64,000 bases of DNA from Achromobacter sp. B7 (GCF_003600685.1 NZ_CP032084.1:2294001-2358000), one strand, 5' to 3'; numbered from the stretch's first letter, positions 8,045-18,641 are shown. Notes: generated by a model not told the origin, from the letters alone. Numbers and translations are program-made.

Positions 8045-8475
8045 TGCGGGAATGTCAGGCGGTGTCCATCGTGACGCATCGTCAGACGTTGTCAATTTGC
8101 GACATTGTCGACAAACGCGCGGCTGCGCTAAAGCGACCAGGATTTAGTGATCGGCAAGGTGACATTGTCGGCACTGCACAACATTTCATTCCTGGAAGTA
8201 CGCAACGTTTTGAATGCTTATTTGCCAAATTGACGTAAATTCGTCACGAGTTTCTATGTCAATGTGTATCGAAACTCACAGGTTGCGCAATATCAACAAA
8301 GATTTGTCATATAAGTCATAGAAAATGACATCACCTGTGGTAAATTTTACTTAAATTGCGAACAAATGATACATTTCGCATTAAAACAGGATGCAGCAGC
8401 AATCAGGTGTCACTAAGACACCGGTGCTTTTGGTTATCGAGCCCCCGTGGGTGGGATTGGGATAGGGAGTAGGGC
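8045..8475. promoter_or_regulatory. AT-rich divergent control region between fliA and flhDC
   Basis: 431 bases, visibly richer in A/T than all neighbours, especially 8200-8400. It must carry the promoters of the master operon flhDC and of fliA. Structured elements: GACATTGTCG at 8101-8110 and again at 8161-8170, exactly 60 bp apart; a TGACG-N6-CGTCA dyad (8231-8246); CACAGGT (8277-8283) facing ACCTGTG (8333-8339); TGTCAT (8305-8310) facing ATGACA (8325-8330); and a small leader hairpin GGTGTC-N5-GACACC (8406-8422) before flhD. These look like operators for several regulators. I could not assign -35/-10 pairs with confidence. Confidence 0.6.
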
Positions 8476-8799
8476 GTGCAACAAGTCGAAAATTCTTTGC
8501 TGGCAGACATTCGCGAAGTGAATCTGTCATACCTGTTACTTGCGCAACGTATGTTGCGTGATGACTTTGCAGCATCCATGTTTCGTTTGGGATTCAGCAA
8601 CGAAGTCGCTGACATCCTGATGCGCCTGTCGCCGGCGCAACTGGTCAAGCTGGCCAGCTCGAGCTCGCTGCTGTGCCGTTTCCGCTTTGATGACTACAGC
8701 CTGTTGTCGGCCCTGACCCATGATGTTCTGGGCGGCGCGCTGCAACAAGCTCACGCAACAATCTTGCTGGCCAAGCAACCTGTAGAAGAACTGGCCTGA
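8476..8799 (+). CDS. flhD: Flagellar transcriptional activator subunit FlhD
   Basis: With FlhC forms the hexameric FlhD4C2 activator of class 2 flagellar operons. 107 residues, close to the family norm of about 105-120. Typical features: [20 protein letters not shown], then [28 protein letters not shown]. The frame begins with GTG at 8476, with GGGAG six bases upstream, so this master gene uses a weaker start codon. First gene of a plus-strand series through flhF. In Bordetella the orthologues are called frlAB and are Bvg-controlled (family knowledge; no BvgA site was identified here). Confidence 0.95.
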   Translation: MQQVENSLLADIREVNLSYLLLAQRMLRDDFAASMFRLGFSNEVADILMRLSPAQLVKLASSSSLLCRFRFDDYSLLSALTHDVLGGALQQAHATILLAKQPVEELA

Positions 8800-8831
8800 C
8801 GGCCGCTCCAACACCCACTCGGACTCGTGTA

Positions 8832-9413
8832 ATGGCCTCCAAAAGCGTATCTCAGGAAGCGGACGACATCCTGCTTGCCAGCTCCATGATTACCCTGGGA
8901 GCGCGGCTTCAGGTTCTGGAGGCTGAAACCAGCCTCAGCCACGACCGCCTGGCACGCTTGTACCGCGAAATCCGCGGCTGCTCGCCACCCAAGGGCATGC
9001 TGCCGTTCTCGGTGGACTGGTTCATGACCTGGCTGCCGAATATTCACTCGTCGCTGTTCTACAACGTTTATTCGTTCTTGAACGCGCGCACCAGCAGCAA
9101 AGGCATTCGCGCCATCATCGACGCCTACCGCCTTTATCTGGAAAACGCCGGCCTGGACACGGCCGAAAGCTCGGAACCGGTGTTGAGCTTCACCCGTGCC
9201 TGGATGCTTGTGCGCTTCTTTGACAGCGGCATGCTCCAGCTGTCCGCCTGCCGCCAATGTGGCGGCCATTTCATCGCCCATGCCCACGATCCGCACTCGG
9301 ATTTCGTGTGCGCGATCTGCCGCCCGCCTCCTCGCGCCGGCAAGACGCGCGCGGCCGCCAAAGCCCGTGCCGGCACCCGTCCGGTGCCCGCGCTCGGCGC
9401 TGCCCGTCCGTGA
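8832..9413 (+). CDS. flhC: Flagellar transcriptional activator subunit FlhC
   Basis: DNA-contacting partner of FlhD. 193 residues, as usual. The zinc site is visible as four Cys (C140 and C143 in CRQC, C160 and C163 in CAIC). The N-terminal part has LASSMITLGARLQVLEAETS and PFSVDWFMTWLPNIHSSLFY, conserved in FlhC. The C-terminal tail after C163 is Arg/Ala/Pro-rich and probably disordered. 32 bases after flhD, clearly the same operon. Just after the stop is a GC hairpin GGACGCGC/GCGCGTCC (9417-9437) without a T-run, which may slow or partly end transcription before motA. Confidence 0.95.
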   Translation: MASKSVSQEADDILLASSMITLGARLQVLEAETSLSHDRLARLYREIRGCSPPKGMLPFSVDWFMTWLPNIHSSLFYNVYSFLNARTSSKGIRAIIDAYRLYLENAGLDTAESSEPVLSFTRAWMLVRFFDSGMLQLSACRQCGGHFIAHAHDPHSDFVCAICRPPPRAGKTRAAAKARAGTRPVPALGAARP

Positions 9414-9543
9414 CCCGGACGCGCCAGGCGCGCGTCCAAATACATCAAAAGCCCTGGAAAACTCCCCGTAACCCGCCTTTTTGGGTCGGGGGGAACAGGG
9501 GATCATTGACGCCAGTTTTAGACTTCGTTGGCAGGGGCCTGAT

Positions 9544-10413
9544 GTGTTGATTGTTATCGGTTTTCTCGTGGTGATCGTGTCGGTCGTCGGCAGCTTTATA
9601 GCGCTGGGCGGCCATTTGGGCGCGCTTTACCAGCCCTTCGAGCTGACACTGATTTTTGGTGCGGCCTTTGGGGCTTTTCTTGCCGGCAACAGCAAAAAAT
9701 CGCTGATGCTGGTCAAGAAGGCGCTGCCCGACGCGCTTAAAAGCTCGCGCTACAGCAAGGACGTGTACATGGAGCTGATGGCTCTGCTGTACGTGTTGTT
9801 GAATAAAGCGCGCCGTGAAGGCCTGATGGCCATCGAATCGCATATTGAGGACCCGGCTTCCAGCCCGATCTTCAGCGAATATCCGCGCATTGCCAAAGAC
9901 GCGAAGCTCATGGAGTTCATTACGGACTACCTGCGCATCATGATCAGCGGCAACATGAGCTCGTTTGAAATCGAGACGCTCATGGACGAGGAAATCGAGA
10001 CCTATCGCCATGAACGCGAAGTGCCCGCGCACGCGCTGCAACAGATGGCTGACGGCCTGCCGGCCTTCGGTATCGTGGCCGCGGTGCTGGGCGTGATCAA
10101 GGCGCTGGCCGCCGTGGACCAGCCGCCCGCCATCCTGGGCGACCTGATCTCCAAGGCCATGGTGGGCACGTTCCTGGGCATCTTGCTGGCGTACGGTTTC
10201 GTGGGGCCGCTGGCTTCGCGGGTCGAGCGCCGCAATGACGAGGCCATGAAAGTGCTGGAATGCATCAAGACCACGCTGCTGGCCAGCATGAACGGCTACC
10301 CGCCGCAGCTGGCGGTGGAATTTGGCCGCAAGGTGCTGTTCTCGTCCGTGCGTCCGACCTTTGGTGAGCTGGAAGAGCACGTCCGGCAAACCAAGTCGAC
10401 CGGCAAGGCCTGA
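9544..10413 (+). CDS. motA: Flagellar motor stator protein MotA
   Basis: Inner-membrane proton channel subunit that pushes on FliG. The protein starts at GTG 9544 ([18 protein letters not shown]), which gives 289 residues and the usual MotA N-terminus. An upstream in-frame start at 9481 would add 21 residues not seen in the family. AGGGG precedes the GTG. Four membrane helices, a large cytoplasmic loop with [20 protein letters not shown], and the conserved [19 protein letters not shown] before helix 3. 130 bases separate it from flhC. I looked for a sigma-28 promoter there and found only a poor match, so it may depend on flhDC read-through. Confidence 0.95.
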   Translation: MLIVIGFLVVIVSVVGSFIALGGHLGALYQPFELTLIFGAAFGAFLAGNSKKSLMLVKKALPDALKSSRYSKDVYMELMALLYVLLNKARREGLMAIESHIEDPASSPIFSEYPRIAKDAKLMEFITDYLRIMISGNMSSFEIETLMDEEIETYRHEREVPAHALQQMADGLPAFGIVAAVLGVIKALAAVDQPPAILGDLISKAMVGTFLGILLAYGFVGPLASRVERRNDEAMKVLECIKTTLLASMNGYPPQLAVEFGRKVLFSSVRPTFGELEEHVRQTKSTGKA

Positions 10414-10424
10414 CGGAGCGGGCG

Positions 10425-11414
10425 ATGAGCACCGTAAACAACCACCGTGTGGTGATCCGCCGCAAGAAGGTCAAGGGCGGCGGGCATCATGGCGGCAGCT
10501 GGAAAATCGCCTACGCCGACTTCATCACGGCGATGATGGCGTTCTTCCTGGTGATGTGGCTGATCAGCATCGTGCCGCGCGAAGAGCTCAAGGGCATCGC
10601 GGAATACTTCCGCATGCCGCTGCGCGTGGCGATCACGGGCGGGCCCAGCAGCTCGGCCGAGACCAGCGCCGTGCCCGGCGGCGGCCGCGACCCCTTGCGC
10701 AGCGAGGGCGATGTGCGCAAAGGGCAGGGCAACCGGGTCGAATCGCAACCCATGGGCGACGCCGAACGGCGCGAACAGCACCGCCTGGAAAACCTGAAGC
10801 GCCGCCTTGAAAACGTCATCGAGACCAGCCCCGTCCTGAAAAGCTTCAGGCCGCAGCTGCTGATCGACCTGACGACCGAGGGCCTGCGCATCCAGATCAT
10901 CGACAACCAGAACCGCCCGATGTTCGCCACCGGCCGCGCCGAAGTGCAGCCGTACATGCGCGACATCCTGCGCGAACTGGGGCCGGTGCTGAACGAGCTG
11001 CCCAACCGCGTCAGTATCTCGGGCCACACCGACGCCTCGCAGTACGCGCGCGGTGAGCGCGCCTATAGCAACTGGGAATTGTCGGCGGACCGCGCCAATG
11101 CCTCGCGTCAGGAATTGGTGGCCGGCGGCATGAACGAAAGCAAGGTCATGCGCATCCAGGGTCTGTCTTCCAGCATGAGTCTGGTTAAAGATGATCCGTA
11201 TGCAGCCGTTAATAGACGTATCAGCCTCGTGGTGCTCAATATGAACACCCAGAAGCGCATCGAAAACGAGAACGCCGCAGCCGCGGACGTAAGCGCCAAA
11301 GATGCTCGCGAGGTGGGGACGGCCGTGGAGGCGGTGCAAGCCGCCGCCCAGGCCGCGACGGCAACCAATCAAGGCGAAGCGGCGAACGCGCCGCCGGTTC
11401 AGGGGGTTCGATAG
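10425..11414 (+). CDS. motB: Flagellar motor stator protein MotB
   Basis: Partner of MotA: one membrane helix plus a peptidoglycan-binding OmpA-like domain that anchors the stator. 329 residues. Cytoplasmic basic N-terminus, then [20 protein letters not shown] with the proton-carrying Asp at D32. The plug and linker follow, then the OmpA-like domain with [11 protein letters not shown] and [16 protein letters not shown] Glu/Ala-rich tail extends beyond it. Twelve bases after motA with GGAG before the ATG; cotranscribed. Confidence 0.96.
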   Translation: MSTVNNHRVVIRRKKVKGGGHHGGSWKIAYADFITAMMAFFLVMWLISIVPREELKGIAEYFRMPLRVAITGGPSSSAETSAVPGGGRDPLRSEGDVRKGQGNRVESQPMGDAERREQHRLENLKRRLENVIETSPVLKSFRPQLLIDLTTEGLRIQIIDNQNRPMFATGRAEVQPYMRDILRELGPVLNELPNRVSISGHTDASQYARGERAYSNWELSADRANASRQELVAGGMNESKVMRIQGLSSSMSLVKDDPYAAVNRRISLVVLNMNTQKRIENENAAAADVSAKDAREVGTAVEAVQAAAQAATATNQGEAANAPPVQGVR

Positions 11415-11416
11415 CA

Positions 11417-11797
11417 ATGGCGGCAACGATTCTGGTGGCGGACGACTCGGCGACGATGCGGATGATCGTCCAGGCGACGTTGACGGGCGCGGGGTGGAAA
11501 GTGTTGACGGCCGGCAACGGCCAGGAAGCGCTGGAGGTGGCCAAGAGCCATCCGGTGGACCTCGTGGTCAGCGACTGGAATATGCCCGTCAAGGGCGGGC
11601 TTGAATTGATTCAAGGCCTGCGTGAGCTGGACCAGTACCTGGATGTGCCGGTGCTGGTGCTGACCACCGAAGACGATGTGGGTAGCAAGATGGCCGCTCG
11701 GGATCTGGGCGTTTGTGGCTGGCTGTCCAAGCCGGTCGACCCCGATGTGCTGGTGGAATTGGCGACCGAGCTGCTCGATGAGCAGGCCGGCGCGTAA
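11417..11797 (+). CDS. CheY-like single-domain response regulator
   Basis: Receiver domain only, 126 residues, starting 2 bases after motB. Acidic pair D9/D10, phosphoacceptor D53 in VVSDWNMP, Thr in VLVLTTEDD (T83/T84) and the conserved K105 in LSKPVDP are all present, so it should be phosphorylated by CheA. It differs from the second CheY in this window (18252-18641) in the surface around the last helix. With no output domain it could be a second motor-binding CheY, a phosphate sink, or an adaptor for MotA/B (inference from its place between motB and cheA). RBS and coupling to motB suggest tight co-expression. Confidence 0.92.
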   Translation: MAATILVADDSATMRMIVQATLTGAGWKVLTAGNGQEALEVAKSHPVDLVVSDWNMPVKGGLELIQGLRELDQYLDVPVLVLTTEDDVGSKMAARDLGVCGWLSKPVDPDVLVELATELLDEQAGA

Positions 11798-11827
11798 AGC
11801 AGGTTCATTTATGAAGGCGTACGGGTC

Positions 11828-13945
11828 ATGAGTTCTGGTTTGGACCTCAGTCAGTTTTACGAGACCTTTTTCGACGAGGCGGATGAGCTGCTCGCGCAGA
11901 TGGAGCAGCTGCTGCTGGAGCTCGACGTAGGGTCTCCCGACATTGAACAGCTCAATGCCATCTTCCGCGCGGCGCACTCGATCAAGGGCGGCGCGGCGAC
12001 ATTCGGCTGTTTTACGCAGCTGGCGGGCACCACCCACCTGCTTGAAAACCTTCTTGACGCAATCCGTCGCGGCGAAATGGCGCTGCGCACGGACATGATT
12101 GATATCTTCTTGGAAACGAAAGACGTGCTCAAAAGCCAACTGGATGCCTACCGGGCCTCCGAAGAGCCCGATGAAGCCGTGTTTGAGCGTATCTGCGCCG
12201 TATTGAGGCAGTTGGCGCTGGAGCATAAGGACCCCGCCGCGGCCGTGGCCGCGCCGGCGGCCCCCGCGCCCGTCGTGGCCCCTGCGCCCGCGCCTGTCGC
12301 CGCTGCGCCGGCCCCCGCGCCCGAACCCGTACAGACGCCGGCGGCTGACGCCGGCGACTTGCCGCTCAAGGTCAGGATCACCAAGGTGTCCGACAAGGAC
12401 GCCGCGTCGCTGCTCGAAGAAATGGGCAACCTGGGCAACGTGCGCGCCAGCGAACGTGCCAACGGCGCCTTGACCGTGTGGATGGACAGCACGTGCACGC
12501 CGGACGATATCGAAGCGGTGTGCTGCTTCATCGTTGACGGCGACCAGTTGTCCATCACCCGCGAAGCCGCGCCCGCCGCCCAGGCCGCCACGCCCGTGGC
12601 TGAACCCGTGGCAGCGGCACCGGCAGCCGCCCCGGCGCCCGTCGCCGCCGAGCCCGTGCCGTCGGTCGCCGACACCGCCGCCGCGGCCGAAGCCATCACG
12701 CAAGCCGCCGCCCGCGCCTCGCGTCCGGCTGCGCCCGCGCATGCCGACAAGGAATCCACGTCGATTCGGGTGGGCGTTGAGAAAGTCGACCAGGTCATCA
12801 ACCTGGTGGGCGAGCTGGTCATCACGCAAGCCATGCTGGCACAGACCGCGTCCACGCTGGACCCGGTGCTTCACGACCGCCTGCTCAACGGCATGGAACA
12901 GCTGGAACGCAACGCCCGCGACCTGCAGGAAGCGGTGATGTCGATCCGCATGATGCCGATGGACTACGTGTTCAGCCGCTTCCCGCGTCTGGTGCGCGAT
13001 ATCGCCGGCAAGATGGGCAAGCAGATCGAATTGCAGACCTACGGCCGCGCGACCGAGCTGGACAAGAGCCTGATCGAACGCATCATCGACCCGCTGACGC
13101 ACTTGGTGCGCAACAGCCTGGACCACGGCATCGAAACGCCCGAAAAGCGTATCGCGGCCGGCAAGGACCCGGTTGGCCAACTGGTGCTGTCCGCGCAACA
13201 CAACGGCGGCAACATCGTCATCGAAGTCAGCGATGACGGCGGTGGCCTGAGCCGCGAAAAGATCCTGAAGAAGGCGATGGCGCAAGGTTTGGCCGTCAAC
13301 GAAAATTCGCCTGACGATGAAATCTGGCAGTTGATCTTCGCGCCGGGTTTCTCCACGGCGGAAAAGGTCACGGACATCTCGGGTCGCGGCGTGGGCATGG
13401 ACGTCGTGCGCCGCAACATCCAGGACATGGGCGGCCACGTGCAGCTGTCGTGCGAGCCGGGCAACGGCACCACCACGCGCATCGTGCTGCCGCTGACGCT
13501 GGCCATTCTGGACGGCATGTCGGTTCGGGTGGGCGAAGAAACCTTCATCCTGCCGCTGAACCACGTTACCGAATCGCTGCAACCGACCAACGACCAGATC
13601 TACTCGGTGGCGGGCAACGAACGCGTGATGCATGTGCGCGGCGAATACCTGCCGCTGGTCGAGATGCACCGCGTGTTCTCGGTTGCGCAGGCGCAGACCG
13701 ATCCCACGCAAGCCATCGCGGTCATCATGCAGGCCGAAGACCGCCGTTTTGCGCTGCTGGTGGATCACCTGATCGGCCAGCACCAGGTGGTGGTCAAGAA
13801 CCTGGAATCCAACTACCGCAAGGTGCCTGGCATCTCGGCCGCCACCATCCTGGGTGATGGCAGCGTGGCCCTGATTGTCGACGTATTTGCGCTTGCGCGC
13901 GCCAACCGTGAGCGTTGGTCGCAGCCCGAAGCCATTCTGAATTGA
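11828..13945 (+). CDS. cheA: Chemotaxis histidine kinase CheA
   Basis: Receptor-coupled kinase that phosphorylates CheY and CheB. 705 residues in the classic P1-P5 order. P1 HPt has the phospho-His H50 in AAHSIKGGAATFG. An Ala/Pro linker (about 138-175) is followed by a P2 CheY/CheB-docking domain (about 176-245, PLKVRITKVSDKDAASLLEE), then a second Ala/Pro linker. P3 dimerisation starts at TSIRVGVEKVDQVINLVGEL. The P4 kinase has N-box LVRNSLDHGIE, G1 DDGGG and G2 GRGVGMDVV. The P5 CheW-like end runs from about 570. No part is missing, so it should be an active kinase. Located 30 bases after the CheY-like gene and 17 before cheW. Confidence 0.97.
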   Translation: MSSGLDLSQFYETFFDEADELLAQMEQLLLELDVGSPDIEQLNAIFRAAHSIKGGAATFGCFTQLAGTTHLLENLLDAIRRGEMALRTDMIDIFLETKDVLKSQLDAYRASEEPDEAVFERICAVLRQLALEHKDPAAAVAAPAAPAPVVAPAPAPVAAAPAPAPEPVQTPAADAGDLPLKVRITKVSDKDAASLLEEMGNLGNVRASERANGALTVWMDSTCTPDDIEAVCCFIVDGDQLSITREAAPAAQAATPVAEPVAAAPAAAPAPVAAEPVPSVADTAAAAEAITQAAARASRPAAPAHADKESTSIRVGVEKVDQVINLVGELVITQAMLAQTASTLDPVLHDRLLNGMEQLERNARDLQEAVMSIRMMPMDYVFSRFPRLVRDIAGKMGKQIELQTYGRATELDKSLIERIIDPLTHLVRNSLDHGIETPEKRIAAGKDPVGQLVLSAQHNGGNIVIEVSDDGGGLSREKILKKAMAQGLAVNENSPDDEIWQLIFAPGFSTAEKVTDISGRGVGMDVVRRNIQDMGGHVQLSCEPGNGTTTRIVLPLTLAILDGMSVRVGEETFILPLNHVTESLQPTNDQIYSVAGNERVMHVRGEYLPLVEMHRVFSVAQAQTDPTQAIAVIMQAEDRRFALLVDHLIGQHQVVVKNLESNYRKVPGISAATILGDGSVALIVDVFALARANRERWSQPEAILN

Positions 13946-13962
13946 TGGAGCAATAAAAAATC

Positions 13963-14463
13963 ATGGCAGCCAAACCGCAAGCGCAATCCGCGCGCAACGA
14001 AGATGTCGGCAGCGAATTCCTCGTCTTCACGCTGGGCGACGAAGAGTACGGCATCGACATCCTGAAGGTGCAGGAAATCCGCGGCTACGACGCCGACACG
14101 GTGACCCGTATCGCCAACGTTCCCACGTTCATCAAGGGCGTGACGAACCTGCGCGGCATCATCGTCCCGATCGTGGACCTGCGCATCAAGTTCAACCTGG
14201 GTCGCGTCGACTACAACGAGCAGACCGTCGTCATCATCCTCAACCTGGATCGCCGCGTTGTCGGCATCGTGGTTGACGGCGTGTCCGACGTGCTGATGTT
14301 GAACGCCGGCCAGATTCGTCCGGCGCCGGAATTCGGCGCCACCTTGTCCACCGAATACCTGACCGGTCTGGGCACGGTGGACGAGCGCATGCTGATCCTG
14401 GTCGACATCGAAAAGATGATGACCAGCGATGAAATGGCGCTGGTGGAGAAGGTCGCTTCCTGA
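13963..14463 (+). CDS. cheW: Chemotaxis coupling protein CheW
   Basis: Adaptor linking CheA to the receptor tips. 166 residues; the SH3-like CheW fold is shown by [40 protein letters not shown] and [10 protein letters not shown], all standard signatures. Directly after cheA. A hairpin with a short T-run follows it (14493-14523), so expression may drop before the next MCP gene. Confidence 0.97.
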   Translation: MAAKPQAQSARNEDVGSEFLVFTLGDEEYGIDILKVQEIRGYDADTVTRIANVPTFIKGVTNLRGIIVPIVDLRIKFNLGRVDYNEQTVVIILNLDRRVVGIVVDGVSDVLMLNAGQIRPAPEFGATLSTEYLTGLGTVDERMLILVDIEKMMTSDEMALVEKVAS

Positions 14464-14492
14464 TCGGAATCCGGCCGGAACGCGGGGTAGAG

Positions 14493-14523
14493 GCGCCATA
14501 TTCAATCCGATGTGGCGCTTTCC
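14493..14523 (+). terminator. Weak terminator or attenuator after cheW
   Basis: GCGCCATAT (14493-14501) pairs with ATGTGGCGC (14510-14518) with one G-U pair, loop of 8, followed by TTTCCTTT. It lies in the 93-base gap between cheW and the MCP, inside what is otherwise a continuous che operon, so partial termination is more likely than a full stop. Confidence 0.45.
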
Positions 14524-14556
14524 TTTAACGATTGCAGTCAAAGGGTGGTTCTTGAG

Positions 14557-16260
14557 ATGCGCAAGTTTTTCGCGAACATGACGATACGCAGCAGCCTGTT
14601 GTGGGTGCTGGCGTTCTTCTCATTCATGTTGGTGATCGGGGCGGCGCTGGGCGTGTTGTCCCTGCGCATCAGCAATGGCACCCTTGCCCAGATCAAGCAA
14701 GCGCAGGAACTGGACGACGCGGTGGGCCGCGTCGTGTACAGCTACAAGGACACGATGAGCGGCCTGGGCCGCGCCGCCACCGCCAACTATGCCGACATCG
14801 TGGGCAGCGTGGGCCAGGCCACCTTGCTGACGACGGGCCTGTCGGCGGAAGCCACCGGTTTGCTGGAACGCGCCAAGGCGTCCATGAACAAGGGCCAGGC
14901 GGAATACGAGTATTACAAGAGCCTGCCGCAACCAGCGGAAGCCGCCGAATCGCTGAAAGAAATCGAAGCGTCGTACGCCGCGCTGGTGCAGCAGGGCTTG
15001 ACCCCGCTGGTCGCCGCGCTGGAAAAGGCCGACATGCCGGCCTACCAGAAGCAGGTGCAGACGGTGCAGGACGCGCTGGAAGGGCGCTTTGCCCGCGCCG
15101 TCGAAGGTTTTGATTTCTGGCGCGCCAGCAAGATGCTGGACGCGCACGAAGTGGCGCAGGTGCGTTACCAATTTGTGTTGATCGCCGTGGGTGCGGGTGG
15201 CGTGATCGCCGCGCTGCTGGTGTTCGCCACCTACGTGTTCCTGCGCCGCCGCGTGCTGCTGCCGCTGAAAGAGGCCGGCCATCACTTTGACCGCATCGCG
15301 GGCGGCGACCTGACCGCGCGCGTGGACGTGCGCAACACCAATGAAATCGGCCAGCTGTTTGCCGCCTTGAAGCGCATGCAGGAAAGCCTGACGCGCACGG
15401 TGTCGACCGTGCGTCGGGGCGTGGACGAAATCAACGTGGGCTCGCATGAAATCGCGGCCGGCAATACCGACCTGTCCAGCCGCACTGAGCAGCAAGCGGC
15501 GTCCCTGGAAGAAACCGCCGCGTCGATGGAACAGCTGGCGTCCACCGTCAAGCAAAACGCCGACAACGCGCGCCAGGCCAATCAGCTTGCCGCCAGTGCG
15601 TCGGACGTGGCCGAGCGGGGCGGTTCGGCGGTGTCGGAAGTGGTCAACACCATGCACGACATCTCGGCCAGCTCGCGCAAGATTTCCGAAATCGTTTCCG
15701 TGATCGACGGCATCGCCTTCCAGACCAACATCCTGGCGCTGAACGCCGCCGTGGAAGCGGCGCGCGCGGGCGAGCAGGGCAAGGGCTTTGCGGTGGTGGC
15801 GGGCGAAGTGCGCTCGTTGGCCCAGCGTAGCGCGCAGGCCGCCAAGGAAATCAAGGGCCTGATCGAAGACTCGGTCAGCAAGGTGGGCGCCGGTTCGCAG
15901 CAGGTGGAACGCGCGGGTGCGACCATGCAGGAAATCGTCGCGTCGGTAAAGCGCGTGACGGACATCATGGGCGAGATCTCGGCGGCCTCGGAAGAACAAT
16001 CCAGCGGCATCGACCAGGTCAACCGCGCCGTGTCGCAGATGGATGAAGTCACGCAGCAGAACGCGGCGCTGGTGGAAGAAGCGGCCGCCGCGGCGGGCTC
16101 GCTGCAAGAGCAGGCCCAACGCCTGGCGGAAGCCGTGGCGGTGTTCAAGATCAATGCGGGCGAAGTCATCGAAGTACCGGCGCATCGCCTGTCTTCGGCG
16201 CGCCCGTCCGATGAAGACTCTCGTTTGCAAGCGCCTGACGCGTTTGCGCTTGGGCACTGA
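14557..16260 (+). CDS. Transmembrane methyl-accepting chemotaxis protein (MCP A)
   Basis: Chemoreceptor, 567 residues from the ATG at 14557 ([13 protein letters not shown]); an in-frame codon 15 residues earlier gives an unlikely hydrophilic extension. Membrane helix 1 at about 13-36, a periplasmic four-helix-type ligand domain of about 165 residues, helix 2 at about 205-228, HAMP, then the signalling hairpin with the tip [20 protein letters not shown]. It ends DAFALGH and lacks a CheR-docking pentapeptide. The position between cheW and cheR matches the tar/tsr place of other che operons. Ligand unknown. Its cytoplasmic half is almost the same as that of three other MCPs in this window, including at the DNA level. 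Confidence 0.95.
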   Translation: MRKFFANMTIRSSLLWVLAFFSFMLVIGAALGVLSLRISNGTLAQIKQAQELDDAVGRVVYSYKDTMSGLGRAATANYADIVGSVGQATLLTTGLSAEATGLLERAKASMNKGQAEYEYYKSLPQPAEAAESLKEIEASYAALVQQGLTPLVAALEKADMPAYQKQVQTVQDALEGRFARAVEGFDFWRASKMLDAHEVAQVRYQFVLIAVGAGGVIAALLVFATYVFLRRRVLLPLKEAGHHFDRIAGGDLTARVDVRNTNEIGQLFAALKRMQESLTRTVSTVRRGVDEINVGSHEIAAGNTDLSSRTEQQAASLEETAASMEQLASTVKQNADNARQANQLAASASDVAERGGSAVSEVVNTMHDISASSRKISEIVSVIDGIAFQTNILALNAAVEAARAGEQGKGFAVVAGEVRSLAQRSAQAAKEIKGLIEDSVSKVGAGSQQVERAGATMQEIVASVKRVTDIMGEISAASEEQSSGIDQVNRAVSQMDEVTQQNAALVEEAAAAAGSLQEQAQRLAEAVAVFKINAGEVIEVPAHRLSSARPSDEDSRLQAPDAFALGH

Positions 16261-16268
16261 GGAATCGC

Positions 16269-17123
16269 GTGGCAACTGCGGCAACCCAGGCGCCGTCCAT
16301 CTCGGTGGACCGCCAATTCGATTTTCGTGACGCGGACTTTTCCCGCGTCCGCAAGATGATCCACGCGCGCGCGGGCATCTCGCTGGGCACGCACAAGCGT
16401 GAAATGGTCTACAGCCGCCTGGCCCGACGCTTGCGCGCGCTGGGCCGCCACGACTTCGGCAGCTATCTGGACCAGCTGGAAAACGAGCCCGACGCGCACG
16501 AGTGGGAAGAATTCGTCAATGCGCTGACGACCAACCTGACGGCGTTTTTCCGCGAGTCGCATCACTTTCCCATTCTGGCCGACTTCGCCCAAAAGCGCGG
16601 CGGCCCGGTGTCGGTGTGGTGCTGTGCGGCGTCCACGGGCGAAGAGCCTTATTCGATTGCGATGACGCTGGTCGAGGCCCTGGGCCCGCGCGCGGCCTCG
16701 TCCACGGTGCTGGCCACCGACATCGACACCAACGTGCTGAACCGCGCGCGCGCCGCCGTGTATCCGGCCGAACGCGTGGCCAAGATGGAAGACGAGCGCC
16801 TGCGCCGCTTCTTTTTGAAGGGTCGTGGCGCCAACGCCGGCCAGGTCCGCGTGCGCCCCGAGATTGCCGACATGGTGCGGTACGAAACGTTGAACCTGTT
16901 GGCGCCCAGCTGGCCGATCAACGAAAAGTTCGACGTGATTTTCTGCCGCAACGTCATGATTTATTTCGACAAGCCGACACAGGCGAAGATCCTGGAGCGC
17001 TTTGCGCCGCTGCTCAAGCCGGGCGGCCTGCTGTTTGCGGGGCACTCCGAGAACTTCACCTACATCAGCCGTGATTTTCGTCTGCGCGGGCAGACCGTCT
17101 ACGAATGTGCGAGTAAGGCCTGA
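16269..17123 (+). CDS. cheR: Chemoreceptor methyltransferase CheR
   Basis: Adds methyl groups from SAM to receptor glutamates. 284 residues, starting with GTG at 16269 (GAGG upstream), 8 bases after the MCP stop. N-terminal helical domain, then the SAM fold with [17 protein letters not shown] and [12 protein letters not shown], and [14 protein letters not shown] near the active site. The family's beta-subdomain that docks on xWxxF tails is likely present, and two MCPs here (MCP B and MCP C) have such tails. Confidence 0.97.
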   Translation: MATAATQAPSISVDRQFDFRDADFSRVRKMIHARAGISLGTHKREMVYSRLARRLRALGRHDFGSYLDQLENEPDAHEWEEFVNALTTNLTAFFRESHHFPILADFAQKRGGPVSVWCCAASTGEEPYSIAMTLVEALGPRAASSTVLATDIDTNVLNRARAAVYPAERVAKMEDERLRRFFLKGRGANAGQVRVRPEIADMVRYETLNLLAPSWPINEKFDVIFCRNVMIYFDKPTQAKILERFAPLLKPGGLLFAGHSENFTYISRDFRLRGQTVYECASKA

Positions 17124-17143
17124 ACGGGTCGAGGCAGCAAACA

Positions 17144-18202
17144 ATGAAAAAAATAAGCGTTTTGTGTGTAGACGACTCCGCGCTGGTGCGCGGGCTGATG
17201 ACCGAAATCATCAACAGCCAGCCGGACATGGAAGTGGTTGCGACCGCGCCCGACCCGTTGGTGGCGCGCGACCTGATCAAGCGCCACAACCCCGACGTGC
17301 TGACGCTGGACGTGGAAATGCCCCGCATGGACGGGCTGGATTTCCTGGAAAAGCTGATGCGCCTGCGGCCGATGCCGGTGGTGATGGTGTCGTCGCTGAC
17401 CGAGCGCGGCGGTGAAATCACGCTGCGCGCGCTGGAACTGGGCGCCATCGACTTCGTGACCAAGCCCAAGCTGGGCATTCGCGACGGCCTGCTGGAATAC
17501 ACCGAGATCATCGCCGACAAGATCCGTGCCGCCTCGCGCGCCAAGCTGCGCGCGCCCACGCCGCACGCCGCGGCGGCAGCGCCCGCGCCGATGTTGCGCC
17601 GGCCGCTGGCCAGCTCGGAAAAGCTGGTGATTGTGGGTGCCTCCACGGGCGGCACCGAGGCCATCCGCGAAGTGCTGCAACCCTTGCCGCCGGACAGCCC
17701 CGCCATTCTTATTACGCAGCACATGCCCGCCGGCTTCACGCGTTCGTTCGCGCAGCGGCTGGATGCGCTGTGCGCCGTCACGGTGCGCGAAGCCGTCCAT
17801 GGCGACCGCGTGCTGCCGGGCCACGTGTATCTGGCGCCGGGCGGCGACACGCACATGCGCCTGGGCCGTAGCGGCGCCAACTATGTGATCGAACTGGAAG
17901 CCAGCGAACCGGTCAACCGCCACCGCCCGTCGGTGGACGTGTTGTTCAATTCCGCTGCCGTGGCCGCGGGCAAGAACGCCATCGGCGTCATCCTGACCGG
18001 CATGGGCAAGGACGGCGCGGCGGGCATGCTGGCCATGCACCGCGCGGGCGCGCACACCATCGCGCAAGACGAAGCCAGCTGCGTGGTGTTCGGCATGCCG
18101 CGCGAGGCCATTGCCATTGGCGCAGCCGACGAAGTGGTGACGCTGTCGGCGATTAGCGAACGCATTCTGACTCGCCTGGGCGACCGTGGGCACCGCGTGT
18201 GA
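17144..18202 (+). CDS. cheB: Chemotaxis methylesterase / glutamine deamidase CheB
   Basis: Removes receptor methyl groups when phosphorylated. 352 residues: receiver domain with D10/D11 and phosphoacceptor D56 ([12 protein letters not shown]), a linker (about 130-160), then the esterase domain with the catalytic triad S167 ([10 protein letters not shown]), H193 (TQHMPAGFT) and D290 ([12 protein letters not shown]). Twenty bases after cheR. Confidence 0.97.
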   Translation: MKKISVLCVDDSALVRGLMTEIINSQPDMEVVATAPDPLVARDLIKRHNPDVLTLDVEMPRMDGLDFLEKLMRLRPMPVVMVSSLTERGGEITLRALELGAIDFVTKPKLGIRDGLLEYTEIIADKIRAASRAKLRAPTPHAAAAAPAPMLRRPLASSEKLVIVGASTGGTEAIREVLQPLPPDSPAILITQHMPAGFTRSFAQRLDALCAVTVREAVHGDRVLPGHVYLAPGGDTHMRLGRSGANYVIELEASEPVNRHRPSVDVLFNSAAVAAGKNAIGVILTGMGKDGAAGMLAMHRAGAHTIAQDEASCVVFGMPREAIAIGAADEVVTLSAISERILTRLGDRGHRV

Positions 18203-18251
18203 CGCGACTGCACCCCGATCGATCTCAAGCAAATTTCTTCTGGAGTGAAAG

Positions 18252-18641
18252 ATGGTAGACAAGGGCATCAAGATTCTGGTGGTGGATGACTTCCCCACCA
18301 TGCGACGAATCATCCGCAACCTGCTCAAAGAGCTGGGTTTCGAGAACGTCGACGAGGCCGAAGACGGCGCGATCGGTCTGGAAAAGCTGCGTAACGGCGG
18401 CTTCCAATTCGTCGTGTCCGACTGGAACATGCCCAACCTGGACGGCCTGGAAATGCTCAAGCAGATCCGCGCCGACGCATCGCTGGCTTCGTTGCCGGTG
18501 CTGATGGTGACGGCTGAAGCCAAAAAGGAAAACATCGTCGCGGCGGCCCAGGCCGGCGCCAACGGTTACGTGGTCAAGCCTTTCACCGCGGCAACGCTGG
18601 AAGAAAAGCTCACCAAGATCTTCGAGAAAATTGCGGGCTGA
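18252..18641 (+). CDS. cheY: Chemotaxis response regulator CheY
   Basis: 129-residue receiver that binds FliM when phosphorylated and changes rotation. D12/D13, phosphoacceptor D57 ([12 protein letters not shown]), Thr in [10 protein letters not shown] and K in [14 protein letters not shown]. It is much closer to E. coli CheY than the regulator at 11417-11797, so this is the canonical one. AGTGA/GGAG-type ribosome site 8-12 bases upstream; 49 bases after cheB. Confidence 0.97.
   Translation: MVDKGIKILVVDDFPTMRRIIRNLLKELGFENVDEAEDGAIGLEKLRNGGFQFVVSDWNMPNLDGLEMLKQIRADASLASLPVLMVTAEAKKENIVAAAQAGANGYVVKPFTAATLEEKLTKIFEKIAG

Noticed and set aside
9440..9475. Sigma-28 promoter before motA
   Set aside because: Best candidate (CAAAAGCC-N11-CCCGTAAC) matches the -35 at only three of eight bases.
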